Below, piece after piece: positions 1 through 5,536 of a stretch of DNA of 10,729 nucleotides; the stretch's first letter is position 1, and each line of letters begins with the position of its first letter. A program made the position numbers and the translations under genes. Origin of the DNA: an uncultured Eubacterium sp. (GTDB taxonomy: Bacteria; Bacillota_A; Clostridia; Lachnospirales; Lachnospiraceae); NCBI GenBank assembly GCA_948759685.1, contig CAQBGY010000041.1, positions 5,971 to 16,699 of the forward strand, read 5' to 3'. The notes beneath the pieces are model-generated. The model searched no databases. It saw only the letters and a list, made by a program, of their open reading frames with translations, and had not been told where the DNA came from.

Positions 1-95
1 ACCGGAACCGAAGTTGTTTTCATTTTCTAACTTTGGTCCCACCGGAACCGAAGTTGTTTTCATTTTCTAACTTTGGTCCCACCGGAACCGAAGTT
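1..95. repeat. Tandem 40-bp array of the palindrome family
   Basis: Two complete copies of a 27-bp palindrome (29-55 and 69-95) and the right half of a third (1-15, cut by the window edge) are spaced exactly 40 bp apart by an identical 13-bp AT-rich spacer (16-28 and 56-68). Left arm is AACTTTGGTCCC, loop ACC, right arm GGAACCGAAGTT, so the arms pair except for one mismatch and one G-T wobble. The array probably continues to the left of the window. It is the only place where the family is tandem; elsewhere single copies separate genes. Confidence 0.9.
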
Positions 96-132
96 AGAAT
101 AATATCATTAACATACAATGGGGGAATTACAA

Positions 133-321
133 TTGATACAAAAGACAAAACTTGAAAAATATTTTTATCGTCTAACTGAAGAAAATCAGGAACTTATAAT
201 CTTTGAGATGATTGATCTATATCGAAAACAACCTGTATATAATAATACTTTACTGAAAAAAACTCAAAAAAAGAATTATACATTAATAGGAAAAATAATA
301 TTTGTAGATTTTAAAAAATAA
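133..321 (+). CDS. Small palindrome-flanked protein, 62 residues, unknown function
   Basis: I do not recognise this protein. It begins MIQKTKL, is rich in Lys, Tyr and Glu, and has an amphipathic stretch around residues 12-33 containing RLTEENQEL and IDLYRKQ, which resembles a short helical segment rather than an enzyme. There is no signal peptide or membrane segment. I place the start at TTG 133 and not at ATG 118. A paralogue at 1794 conserves the TTG with the same GGGGGAA Shine-Dalgarno just upstream, and in that copy the frame from the equivalent ATG ends at once in TAA. The stop codon (319-321) lies inside the following palindrome (317-349), and the SD follows closely on the palindrome ending at 95. 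Conservation between the two copies (MI-KTKL-K-FYRL-EENQEL) suggests it is really translated. It could be a regulator-derived helical fragment, but nothing proves this. Confidence 0.6.
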   Translation: MIQKTKLEKYFYRLTEENQELIIFEMIDLYRKQPVYNNTLLKKTQKKNYTLIGKIIFVDFKK

Positions 322-349
322 CTTCGGTCCCAGTGGAACCGAAGTTATT
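317..349. repeat. Palindrome copy 3 (27-bp core at 320-346)
   Basis: The core reads AACTTCGGTCCC, AGT, GGAACCGAAGTT and the pairing extends three base pairs outward (317-319 with 347-349). It holds the stop codon of the upstream small ORF and lies between convergent genes (small ORF on plus, bacteriocin-like gene on minus). It could therefore form a terminator-like hairpin in both directions, although the following T-run is poor. Confidence 0.85.
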
Positions 350-379
350 CTTTATCACTCCCGTACTTTTTATTTTAAA

Positions 380-402
380 CCAAAATCATTTTAAAATTTT
401 GG
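380..402 (-). terminator. Weak AT-rich hairpin at the end of the helveticin-like gene
   Basis: CCAAAAT and ATTTTGG form a 7-bp stem that overlaps the stop codon (391-393) of the minus-strand gene, followed on that strand by a T/A-rich tract without a clean T-run. It may serve as the terminator together with the palindrome at 317-349. Confidence 0.35.
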
Positions 403-1539
403 AACCGAAATAACCATATTGCCCGTTGAGTCTTCTTTTTTTCCATCGTTATCGTATTTATATGTTTTTTCAATTAACATATACACCTTACCACCATCCA
501 TACATAATCCCTGCGTTTCACAATCAGAAACATTTACACTTATTTCAGTGACTTTATTTATTGGATTTTTAATTTGAACTTTATTAAATGTTTTACTTAA
601 ATTTAATCCCATATTGAACTTCATATTCGATTCTGAATATTTTCCAATCCTTGGAGCTTGATTATGCCCACTAGATATATATACATAAGCTCCTTGAGAT
701 TCCATTCCTTGAAATGAAGCATGTCCTGTACACTTCCCTGCAGCTGTACCAGATTTAAAATAAGTTGTGCCCTTTAAATCACTCGCACTTACTGATTTTC
801 CTTGATCACTTGATACACTTTTATAAATCTTTTTCTCAATTATATTTTTCACATTATAAGTAGCATAATAATAATTTTTGTTACTATATTTTGTCCTAAT
901 ATTTATGTCACTCCCAGAAATACTCGCTACTGCTCTCACAACTGTTCCCCTCGAACTATTAGCTTTTCCTAAATAATTTAAATGAGAAATTCTTGAACAG
1001 TCTGAATATTTTATAGATGTTCCTGGTTTAAAACGAATAAATGCTATTTGCGTTGCAAACTGATCTCCATGATTATCAATATCACCATTTTTTTTCTTTG
1101 TTGAATCATCATATGCCTTTACGCCTATAATAAAATATCTTATACTGGTCTTCCCCTTTGTATATTTATAAGTATCTAATGCCTCACCATGTCCTCCATC
1201 AATAATAACCATTTTTTCACCAGTATATTCCGCTTGTTTATTTTCTTTGTCTAATTTAAATTTTAAAATAGCAAGATCATCTTTTTTATTATCTTTATCC
1301 GCATTATATCTAAATGTTGCATATACATTATTTCCAACTATCTCAATATTTTGCATTCTTTTATGCCCTGGTATTCCCAAGTTACTCATTATAAAGCTAA
1401 ACTCATAAGTGCAATTTATATGCTTCTTATACGTTTCCCCTGCATTTACCATCTTCACGTTTCCATATATGCCTAATGCCATAGACAAAATTAATAAGAT
1501 ACTTACCTTTGTTCTGAATTTTTTTACTAATTGTTTCAT
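391..1539 (-). CDS. Secreted helveticin J-like class III bacteriocin homologue
   Basis: The 382-residue product starts with a Sec signal peptide: a Lys/Arg-rich N-terminus, a hydrophobic core at about 12-24, and a likely cleavage near VNA-GE at 33-34. The mature part resembles my memory of helveticin J: a GGHG element (115-118), RYFIIGVK (134-141), QFATQIAFIRF (160-170), SRISHLNYLG (182-191), then VRAVASISGSDINI (201-214) and VYISS (286-290). These correspond to the GGHTQTW, WFIGVKP, WAKQIARVDL, PRLSYLNRAG and AAVSPD segments of that family, whose length is similar. Helveticin J kills related bacteria without lytic activity being established. The start has a good SD (AAGGAG) ahead of ATG. Unlike helveticin J itself it has a signal peptide and five cysteines in the mature part. 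It stands alone between palindrome copies 3 and 4; no immunity or transport gene is adjacent. It could also be a surface beta-propeller protein with no killing role. Confidence 0.65.
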   Translation of the reverse strand: MKQLVKKFRTKVSILLILSMALGIYGNVKMVNAGETYKKHINCTYEFSFIMSNLGIPGHKRMQNIEIVGNNVYATFRYNADKDNKKDDLAILKFKLDKENKQAEYTGEKMVIIDGGHGEALDTYKYTKGKTSIRYFIIGVKAYDDSTKKKNGDIDNHGDQFATQIAFIRFKPGTSIKYSDCSRISHLNYLGKANSSRGTVVRAVASISGSDINIRTKYSNKNYYYATYNVKNIIEKKIYKSVSSDQGKSVSASDLKGTTYFKSGTAAGKCTGHASFQGMESQGAYVYISSGHNQAPRIGKYSESNMKFNMGLNLSKTFNKVQIKNPINKVTEISVNVSDCETQGLCMDGGKVYMLIEKTYKYDNDGKKEDSTGNMVISVPKF

Positions 1540-1727
1540 TTCTTTTTTCTCCTTCTAACTATTTATAACATCACTATTTTCCTACTCTCTCCCACTAGAT
1601 TTTTTACTTTTATCCCCCCTATTATTTCAATCTATAATACTATACATATTTTTTCCTACGCATATTAAACTAACTCTTTAAGAAAAATATTGCAATGATG
1701 TTATTTTTTTCTTTTCTTTGTTTTACC

Positions 1728-1754
1728 AACTTCGGTCCCACCGGGTCCGAGGTT
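1728..1754. repeat. Palindrome copy 4
   Basis: Left arm AACTTCGGTCCC, loop ACC, right arm GGGTCCGAGGTT. It lies upstream of the divergent helveticin-like gene and 39 bp ahead of the TTG start of the second small ORF. The right arm differs from the consensus but compensates partly, keeping the hairpin. Confidence 0.85.
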
Positions 1755-1793
1755 ATAATTAGATATCCATAATCACTAATGGGGGAATAACCT

Positions 1794-1979
1794 TTGATAC
1801 GAAAGACAAAACTATATAAATGTTTTTATCGTTTAAATGAAGAAAATCAAGAACTTGTACTTTACAAAATGATTAATCTTTATCGAAAGCAATCAAAATA
1901 TAAGGATACCTTATCAAAAAAAGGCTACTGGAAATTATATATGCAAAGGAAAAATATATTAGTAAACTTTCAGAAATAA
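1794..1979 (+). CDS. Paralogue of the small palindrome-flanked protein, 61 residues
   Basis: The product starts MIRKTKL and matches the 62-residue protein at 133-321 along its length, most strongly over FYRL-EENQEL and the MI-LYRKQ block, and again at the end (NILVNF-K against KIIFVDF-K). It starts at TTG 1794, preceded by GGGGGAA at 1781-1787. The stop (1977-1979) overlaps the next palindrome by two bases, the same arrangement as the first copy. No domain can be named; it has no signal peptide or membrane helix. Being present twice in 1.9 kb with the same flanks, it looks like part of a repeated mobile or amplified unit. The nucleotide sequences have diverged clearly, so the duplication is not recent, yet the frame is intact. 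Confidence 0.6.
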   Translation: MIRKTKLYKCFYRLNEENQELVLYKMINLYRKQSKYKDTLSKKGYWKLYMQRKNILVNFQK

Positions 1980-2004
1980 CTTCGGTCCCATTGGAACCAA
2001 AGTC
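1978..2004. repeat. Palindrome copy 5
   Basis: Left arm AACTTCGGTCCC, loop ATT, right arm GGAACCAAAGTC. It overlaps the last two bases of the stop codon of the 61-residue ORF and precedes the type I toxin unit. The sequence after it (from 2011, ACCTAT, then AATATAATTAAATTTT) is nearly repeated after copy 6. Confidence 0.85.
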
Positions 2005-2127
2005 GCATTTACCTATGTCCCAAAATATAATTAAATTTTTGAAATTGCATTTATATAATAACACTTACAGAGAGCCAAAGGGGCGATATACTAACCGCTG
2101 GAATATATATGAAAGGGGTTGGTTTCA

Positions 2128-2217
2128 ATGGTTACATATGAGACTTTATTTAATTTTATCATTATGATATGTAGTGTTGTTACTCTTGTTATTGCTTGTT
2201 TTAAACACAAAAAATAA
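2128..2217 (+). CDS. TxpA/holin-like type I toxin, 29 residues
   Basis: The small peptide begins MVTYETLFNF, continues as one hydrophobic helix (about residues 7-25) and ends in a basic tail KHKK. The M-TYE-L start followed by a single transmembrane helix is the pattern of the putative holin-like toxin family that includes TxpA, BsrG and BsrE of Bacillus subtilis; these insert in the membrane and halt growth when their antisense RNA is lacking. A strong SD (AAAGGGG at 2112-2118) lies nine bases before ATG. A TATAAT at 2054-2059 could be its -10 box, but no good -35 goes with it. Immediately after the stop is a hairpin, and a candidate antisense promoter points back at the gene. It sits between palindrome copies 5 and 6. 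Confidence 0.75.
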   Translation: MVTYETLFNFIIMICSVVTLVIACFKHKK

Positions 2218-2250
2218 CGCCTTCTGTCTGGTAAACTAAAGGCGTTATTT
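2206..2250 (-). terminator. Intrinsic terminator of the antisense RNA
   Basis: An 11-bp perfect stem (AATAACGCCTT at 2213-2223 with AAGGCGTTATT at 2239-2249) is followed on the minus strand by a T-rich run opposite the A-tract before the toxin stop codon. On the plus strand the run after the stem is weaker, so it fits best as the antisense terminator. The stem overlaps the toxin stop codon. Confidence 0.7.
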
Positions 2251-2304
2251 GCAAATTTTGCTTTACAAGCGACTAGATAACGTCTAGCTTCTAACTCTCT
2301 TGTT
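2206..2304 (-). ncRNA. Candidate antisense antitoxin RNA to the type I toxin
   Basis: A predicted minus-strand promoter starts transcription near 2304, and the hairpin at 2213-2249 would end it near 2206, giving about 100 nt complementary to the 3' end of the toxin message. In the TxpA/RatA and BsrG/SR4 pairs the antitoxin RNA likewise overlaps the 3' part of the toxin mRNA. The boundaries come from the promoter and terminator only. Confidence 0.5.
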
Positions 2305-2310
2305 AATAAT

Positions 2311-2338
2311 ATTATACTATATATCACTAATTTTTTAA
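2311..2338 (-). promoter_or_regulatory. Promoter for the antisense RNA
   Basis: On the minus strand TTAAAA (2333-2338), a 16-bp spacer and a perfect TATAAT (2311-2316) point toward the toxin gene. No ORF with a ribosome site follows, which supports an RNA product. Confidence 0.5.
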
Positions 2339-2357
2339 CATGTATCTCAAAATTCAT

Positions 2358-2384
2358 AACTTCGGTTCCAGTGGGACCTAAGTT
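2358..2384. repeat. Palindrome copy 6
   Basis: Left arm AACTTCGGTTCC, loop AGT, right arm GGGACCTAAGTT. The arms match the consensus better when read on the minus strand (GGTCCC left, GGAACC right), so this copy may be inverted relative to copies 1-5. It lies between the toxin unit and the DUF2971 gene and could end the transcripts of both. Confidence 0.85.
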
Positions 2385-2444
2385 AAAGGTGACCTATTCT
2401 TAGAATATAATTAAATTTTCAAGTTAATACTGCTAATCTTTCTT

Positions 2445-3386
2445 TTAATCTATAGGAATATTTTTAATAGATAATCCAAATTGAGAAGAGCACTCGTCAA
2501 ATGCCATTCTGTGTATAGGAATATTTAAATTGAAGGCAACTTCAGCAAGCTGTTCAGAATGTTTTTTAGAACAATTCATACCAATAAATATTTCTTTTGG
2601 ATTAGCATCTATATATGGCATTCCTTCTGCTATTGCACCTGTTGTACATCTAAATTCCTTTTCATAGCTCCAAGAACTATGTTTTAAATTGCAAAATAAT
2701 AATGACATATAAACCATAGATAAATCATTAATGAGTATTTGCGTATGACCTAATGCAGATTGTTTTTCCATTTCACTAATGAGCATTTTAACCTGTTGCT
2801 CCATCAAACCAGTAACATCAATACGTTGGTTACAATACTGCACAGGGAAGGTACAACTAGATAATGGGACATTGTGTTTCATATCATATGAAACGCAAAA
2901 TCCAGCATGATTGTTTGAATAGTGTGCCCACATTGGCATACTGTTTACATCATTTCCAGTTAGCGATGTTACCTTCATAAAATCAGTAAAATCATCAATT
3001 AATTTTCCATTATGTGGAGCTAATCTGCTAATTTGTTTTAATTGATCAGCATTGTAGAAATAAGCTTTTCCATCAAATGGATCATTGAGACTTTTAACAT
3101 CTGCCATAAAGATTTTGCGTTGTCGCAATGTCTCCAATTTTTTCTCGTTTAATGCTGTATCTTCAGTAAATGAAAAATATTTATATAACACATCCGGAAT
3201 ATATAGACGGGTAATTTTATAGATTTCTTGAAACATAATATCTTTACAAATACCATCACTTTCATTTGTAAGATACATTGCCTTGAAATAGTCCATTGGG
3301 TTCTCTTGTCTCCATTTTTCTATATCAAAATCCTTTTCATCAACTGGTTTCGTTGGAATTTCATATTGTAAATCTTCTATCTTCAC
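2445..3386 (-). CDS. DUF2971 family protein
   Basis: The 313-residue cytoplasmic protein carries the signature blocks of DUF2971: YKYF (68-71), SLNDPFDG (99-106), a WAHYSNNHAGFCVSYD block (153-168), and WSYEKEFR (239-246). An N-terminal extension of about 65 residues precedes the domain. The start is GTG, supported by a TGGGG SD about nine bases upstream. Genes of this family are scattered among mobile islands and phage-related loci; the biochemical function is not settled, and a role in defence or stress can only be guessed. It is bounded by palindrome copies 6 and 7 and appears to be transcribed alone from the extended -10 promoter at 3453-3461. I am sure of the family and unsure of the role. 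Confidence 0.75.
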   Translation of the reverse strand: MKIEDLQYEIPTKPVDEKDFDIEKWRQENPMDYFKAMYLTNESDGICKDIMFQEIYKITRLYIPDVLYKYFSFTEDTALNEKKLETLRQRKIFMADVKSLNDPFDGKAYFYNADQLKQISRLAPHNGKLIDDFTDFMKVTSLTGNDVNSMPMWAHYSNNHAGFCVSYDMKHNVPLSSCTFPVQYCNQRIDVTGLMEQQVKMLISEMEKQSALGHTQILINDLSMVYMSLLFCNLKHSSWSYEKEFRCTTGAIAEGMPYIDANPKEIFIGMNCSKKHSEQLAEVAFNLNIPIHRMAFDECSSQFGLSIKNIPID

Positions 3387-3452
3387 TTATTTACCCCATT
3401 TTTTTACTATATCATTTAATTTATTTATGTTGTTAATTTATATTTTGATAAT

Positions 3453-3461
3453 ATTATATCA
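3453..3461 (-). promoter_or_regulatory. Extended -10 promoter for the DUF2971 gene
   Basis: The minus strand reads TGATATAAT, a perfect TATAAT with the TGn extension. It would start transcription near 3446, about 60 bases before the GTG codon. No good -35 hexamer is visible, which is common for extended -10 promoters. Confidence 0.45.
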
Positions 3462-3605
3462 CAATCCTAGTAACAAGTCCTTATATTATCTAATCATTTA
3501 CTAATTCTTATCTTGATTTATGTTTATCAAATTCAGATATAAAATTTTATGCTATAGCAGTTTAAGATCTAACTTAATATTTCAAGTTAATTTTTTATCT
3601 CTTCT

Positions 3606-3632
3606 AACTTAAGTCCCACTGGGTCCAAAGTT
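3606..3632. repeat. Palindrome copy 7
   Basis: Left arm AACTTAAGTCCC, loop ACT, right arm GGGTCCAAAGTT: the most diverged complete copy. It is the right-hand boundary of the palindrome-spaced region and directly adjoins the hairpin train that starts at 3643. Confidence 0.8.
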
Positions 3633-3642
3633 GCTAGAGGGA

Positions 3643-3799
3643 TTGGGATACTTCCCAAATATCACAAGGGGATTGGGGATTTTCCCCAACAAGCTATTTG
3701 TCGTCAGACAAATAGGATGCTTGCTTATATTTCTTCGAAATATAATTCCCGGGCAAAGCCCGGGCCTCCCCTCCGGGGGAGATATTGAAAAAAATATCT
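3643..3799. repeat. Train of seven consecutive small hairpins
   Basis: Seven perfect or near-perfect stems follow each other: TTGGGA/TCCCAA (3643-3658), TTGGGGA/TCCCCAA (3673-3689), a 9-bp stem CTATTTGTC/GACAAATAG (3694-3715), a 9-bp stem around TATATTTC (3725-3745), CCCGGGC/GCCCGGG with loop AAA (3748-3764), CTCCCC/GGGGAG (3766-3781) and AGATATT/AATATCT (3780-3799). GC content is well above that of the neighbouring genes. There is no credible ORF. Such runs occur in origins of transfer, single-strand origins and structured RNAs; which of these applies cannot be told here. Confidence 0.75.
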
Positions 3800-3807
3800 G
3801 TCATTGC

Positions 3808-3921
3808 TCCGCCCCACCAGGTTGGGGGCTGGCAACATATTATGTTGTAGTTACGTGTATGTAATCTGCAGCGTAGATTATATACACGGTGCTGTAACAT
3901 AATATGTCGGGGTGGGGCGGA
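3808..3921. other. 114-nt segmented long hairpin
   Basis: Nested stems share one axis: TCCGCCCCACC (3808-3818) with GGTGGGGCGGA (3911-3921), a perfect 12-bp pair ACATATTATGTT (3835-3846) with its complement (3896-3907), CGTGTAT (3854-3860) with ATACACG (3882-3888), and TAATCT (3862-3867) with AGATTA (3875-3880). It could be a folded RNA, a cruciform recognised by a relaxase or replication protein, or a small MITE-like element with terminal inverted repeats. It lies just beyond the terminator of the three-gene cluster. Confidence 0.75.
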
Positions 3922-3922
3922 T

Positions 3923-3963
3923 AAAAAAACACCGGAAACCAGTCTGTAACTGATTATCCAGTG
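3923..3963 (-). terminator. Strong intrinsic terminator of the three-gene cluster
   Basis: On the minus strand CACTGGATAATCAGT, a short loop and ACTGGTTTCCGGTG form a stem with wobble and mismatch positions (3930-3963), followed by seven Ts (3923-3929). It lies just past the stop codon of the DUF1281-like gene. Confidence 0.8.
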
Positions 3964-3978
3964 CTTTTCATCTAGTAA

Positions 3979-4527
3979 TTAATCTCTGACATATTGATGC
4001 GCCACTCCAAAATCAACGTCATCAAAGTACGTCCTTATATCTTCAAATGATTTAAACTCTTGTTCCGGAACGCTTTCCTGCATAAACTCACATATTTCTT
4101 TCTCCGTTTCAAAATAATAATAATCTGAGCTTAAATCCTGATAGGCTTCCCAAATATCAATTACATAATTTTCTGGAAAATACTGCCCTTCAGGGTCGTT
4201 ATGTATCACATAAACTCCCACGCCACACTCTTCAGATAGTGATACATATTTAAGCTCCAACTTTTCTGTAACAATATCCCAATATTCATCCATTGGTCTC
4301 CATGCTGTTTCAGTCTGCATCGTTAAAATATTGTCTACAACTTCATCCACATAGGAAATCTCTCCCCTACAATAAACTTCGTCTGGAATTTCAACTTTCA
4401 AAACCTCTGCCACCTTTCTAAAACTACAGATGCCATTTTCCAGACATTTATCAAGCGATTCTTTTAGTTCCATTAAACGTTTTTTATCGCCAATAATCTT
4501 CATGCTGTTACAACATATATTCGCCAT
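3979..4527 (-). CDS. DUF1281/Api92-like protein, 182 residues
   Basis: The N-terminus MANICCNSMKIIG and the central TAWRP (74-78) are the landmarks I recall from Api92-like/DUF1281 proteins, which have a ferredoxin-like fold and occur in phages and conjugative elements. The segment CGVGVYVIHNDPEG (101-114) corresponds to the later strand region of that family. The C-terminus is acidic and aromatic. There is no signal peptide or membrane helix, and no catalytic motif is evident; the function is unknown. The SD AAGGAG lies seven bases before ATG. It is the last gene of a minus-strand cluster, separated from the DUF5688 gene by a terminator-like hairpin at 4542-4570 and closed by the terminator at 3923-3963. 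Confidence 0.6.
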   Translation of the reverse strand: MANICCNSMKIIGDKKRLMELKESLDKCLENGICSFRKVAEVLKVEIPDEVYCRGEISYVDEVVDNILTMQTETAWRPMDEYWDIVTEKLELKYVSLSEECGVGVYVIHNDPEGQYFPENYVIDIWEAYQDLSSDYYYFETEKEICEFMQESVPEQEFKSFEDIRTYFDDVDFGVAHQYVRD

Positions 4528-4541
4528 ACTTTTCTCCTTTC

Positions 4542-4570
4542 AAAAAATGGAGAGGGAATCTTCCCTCTCC
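4542..4570 (-). terminator. Terminator-like hairpin between the DUF5688 and DUF1281-like genes
   Basis: A perfect 10-bp stem GGAGAGGGAA/TTCCCTCTCC with a two-base centre (4549-4570) is followed on the minus strand by ATTTTTT (4542-4548). The SD of the next gene starts only a few bases later, and no promoter is seen between, so it may reduce rather than abolish read-through. Confidence 0.8.
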
Positions 4571-4578
4571 TGATAAAT

Positions 4579-5463
4579 TTAATATATCGTTACTTTTCCA
4601 TTTTTATAAAGATACACACTATCTGTTAATATATCGTCGGCCTGTAACTCTGTTCTGTTTACTTCATAGACCATTCTTCTTAATACTTCCTCATCTATCT
4701 TTCCGGCAGATACAACAATACATTCATGAACAGAACTAGGAATTATTGCAAAAGTCCCACTGTCAAAATTTTTACTTACCTCTGTAAGTATCTCTTTACT
4801 CAATATCGTTGCGGCTCCCTGCATTCCTTTTCTATTCGTCACTACCCACATTGGCATTTCATCTTCTATATCTTCACCATTCCAGTCTTCGCCTAAAGCC
4901 CTAGATATAATATATTCTAGAGACTCTATTCGATAATCTTCTTTCAGATTGGTGTCTGCATATTCTTTTAATTCCTGTAGTGTTATCCCTGCTTGCTCCA
5001 GCATTCCATATTTTAATGTAGCTGATGCCATTCCCTCATCGTCACTCATCTCCTCAATTTCAAAATAATACAAAATCAACATATCCAAAAACTCTTCGTA
5101 CACGATTCCATGTTCCTGCACCATTTTCAAATTGTCAGATGATACTAATCTTGGCTTTACGTGGGATACTATGTACTCACGAGTGCAGCATTTTTCAAGA
5201 TTAACATATCCAATTTTATATTTCTGAAATACATTCTCAAGAAATTCTATGATATCCTGATTTGATTCCCAAAATGGTGCAATGTCATCATAGTACACCA
5301 CTGGTGCTGCATTCCCCACTTTAGAAGTTAGTGCGTATCCGACTTTACTTCCATTGTTCTTGAAATTATTGGACGCAACAATTTTAAATTCCTTGTCCTC
5401 CAACAATCTGTTTAGTTCCTCTACTCTTCCCAACATTTTGATATTGTCTCTTTCAGTTGCCAT
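4579..5463 (-). CDS. DUF5688 family protein, 294 residues
   Basis: The C-terminal half, with MPMWVVTNRKGMQGAA, FAIIPSSVHE and a stretch ending in DSVYLYKNGKVTIY, matches my memory of DUF5688 proteins, which are frequent in conjugative elements of Lachnospiraceae and relatives and have no known activity. The N-terminal part includes a VVYYDDIAPFW segment like the IAPTIYLEDYY block of that family. I place the start at ATG 5463, with AAAGGAG seven bases upstream; a longer reading to 5556 would run through the hairpin at 5511-5536 and lacks an SD. No signal peptide or membrane segment is present. It is the second gene of the three-gene cluster, flanked by terminator-like hairpins on both sides. 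Sure of the domain, not of its job. Confidence 0.7.
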   Translation of the reverse strand: MATERDNIKMLGRVEELNRLLEDKEFKIVASNNFKNNGSKVGYALTSKVGNAAPVVYYDDIAPFWESNQDIIEFLENVFQKYKIGYVNLEKCCTREYIVSHVKPRLVSSDNLKMVQEHGIVYEEFLDMLILYYFEIEEMSDDEGMASATLKYGMLEQAGITLQELKEYADTNLKEDYRIESLEYIISRALGEDWNGEDIEDEMPMWVVTNRKGMQGAATILSKEILTEVSKNFDSGTFAIIPSSVHECIVVSAGKIDEEVLRRMVYEVNRTELQADDILTDSVYLYKNGKVTIY

Positions 5464-5507
5464 AGATAACTCCTTTCCGTCTTTTAACTTAAACTTTAAC
5501 ATAACAT

Positions 5508-5536
5508 AAAAGAGTTTGGGATTATTCCCAAACTCT
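5508..5536 (-). terminator. Hairpin at the end of the 99-residue gene
   Basis: A perfect 10-bp stem AGAGTTTGGG/CCCAAACTCT (5511-5520 with 5527-5536) with a six-base loop that holds the stop codon is followed on the minus strand by only three further Ts. It resembles the hairpin at 4542-4570 in position, but the poor T-run makes it a weak terminator or a message stabiliser. Confidence 0.6.

Noticed and set aside
1..95. CRISPR array
   Set aside because: The spacer between repeats is identical in each unit and only 13 bp, and the repeat recurs alone between genes; this is a tandem palindrome repeat.
118..132. ATG 118 as start of the first small ORF
   Set aside because: The paralogue has a stop codon in the equivalent extension and both copies share the TTG with the GGGGGAA ribosome site.
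1873..2064. 63-residue minus-strand ORF
   Set aside because: It lies opposite the conserved 61-residue ORF and across a palindrome and has no ribosome site.
2091..2357. 88-residue minus-strand ORF
   Set aside because: It is the complement of the toxin gene and contains the antisense terminator; the strand is better explained by an antisense RNA.
1..3632. Ordinary integron with attC sites
   Set aside because: The palindromes are 27 bp, well below usual attC length, gene orientations differ, and no integron integrase is visible. Kept only as an analogy.
3631..3900. ORFs of 77 (plus) and 68 (minus) residues
   Set aside because: Both run through the hairpin train and the long hairpin, where base pairing makes both strands open by chance; composition is unlike a protein.
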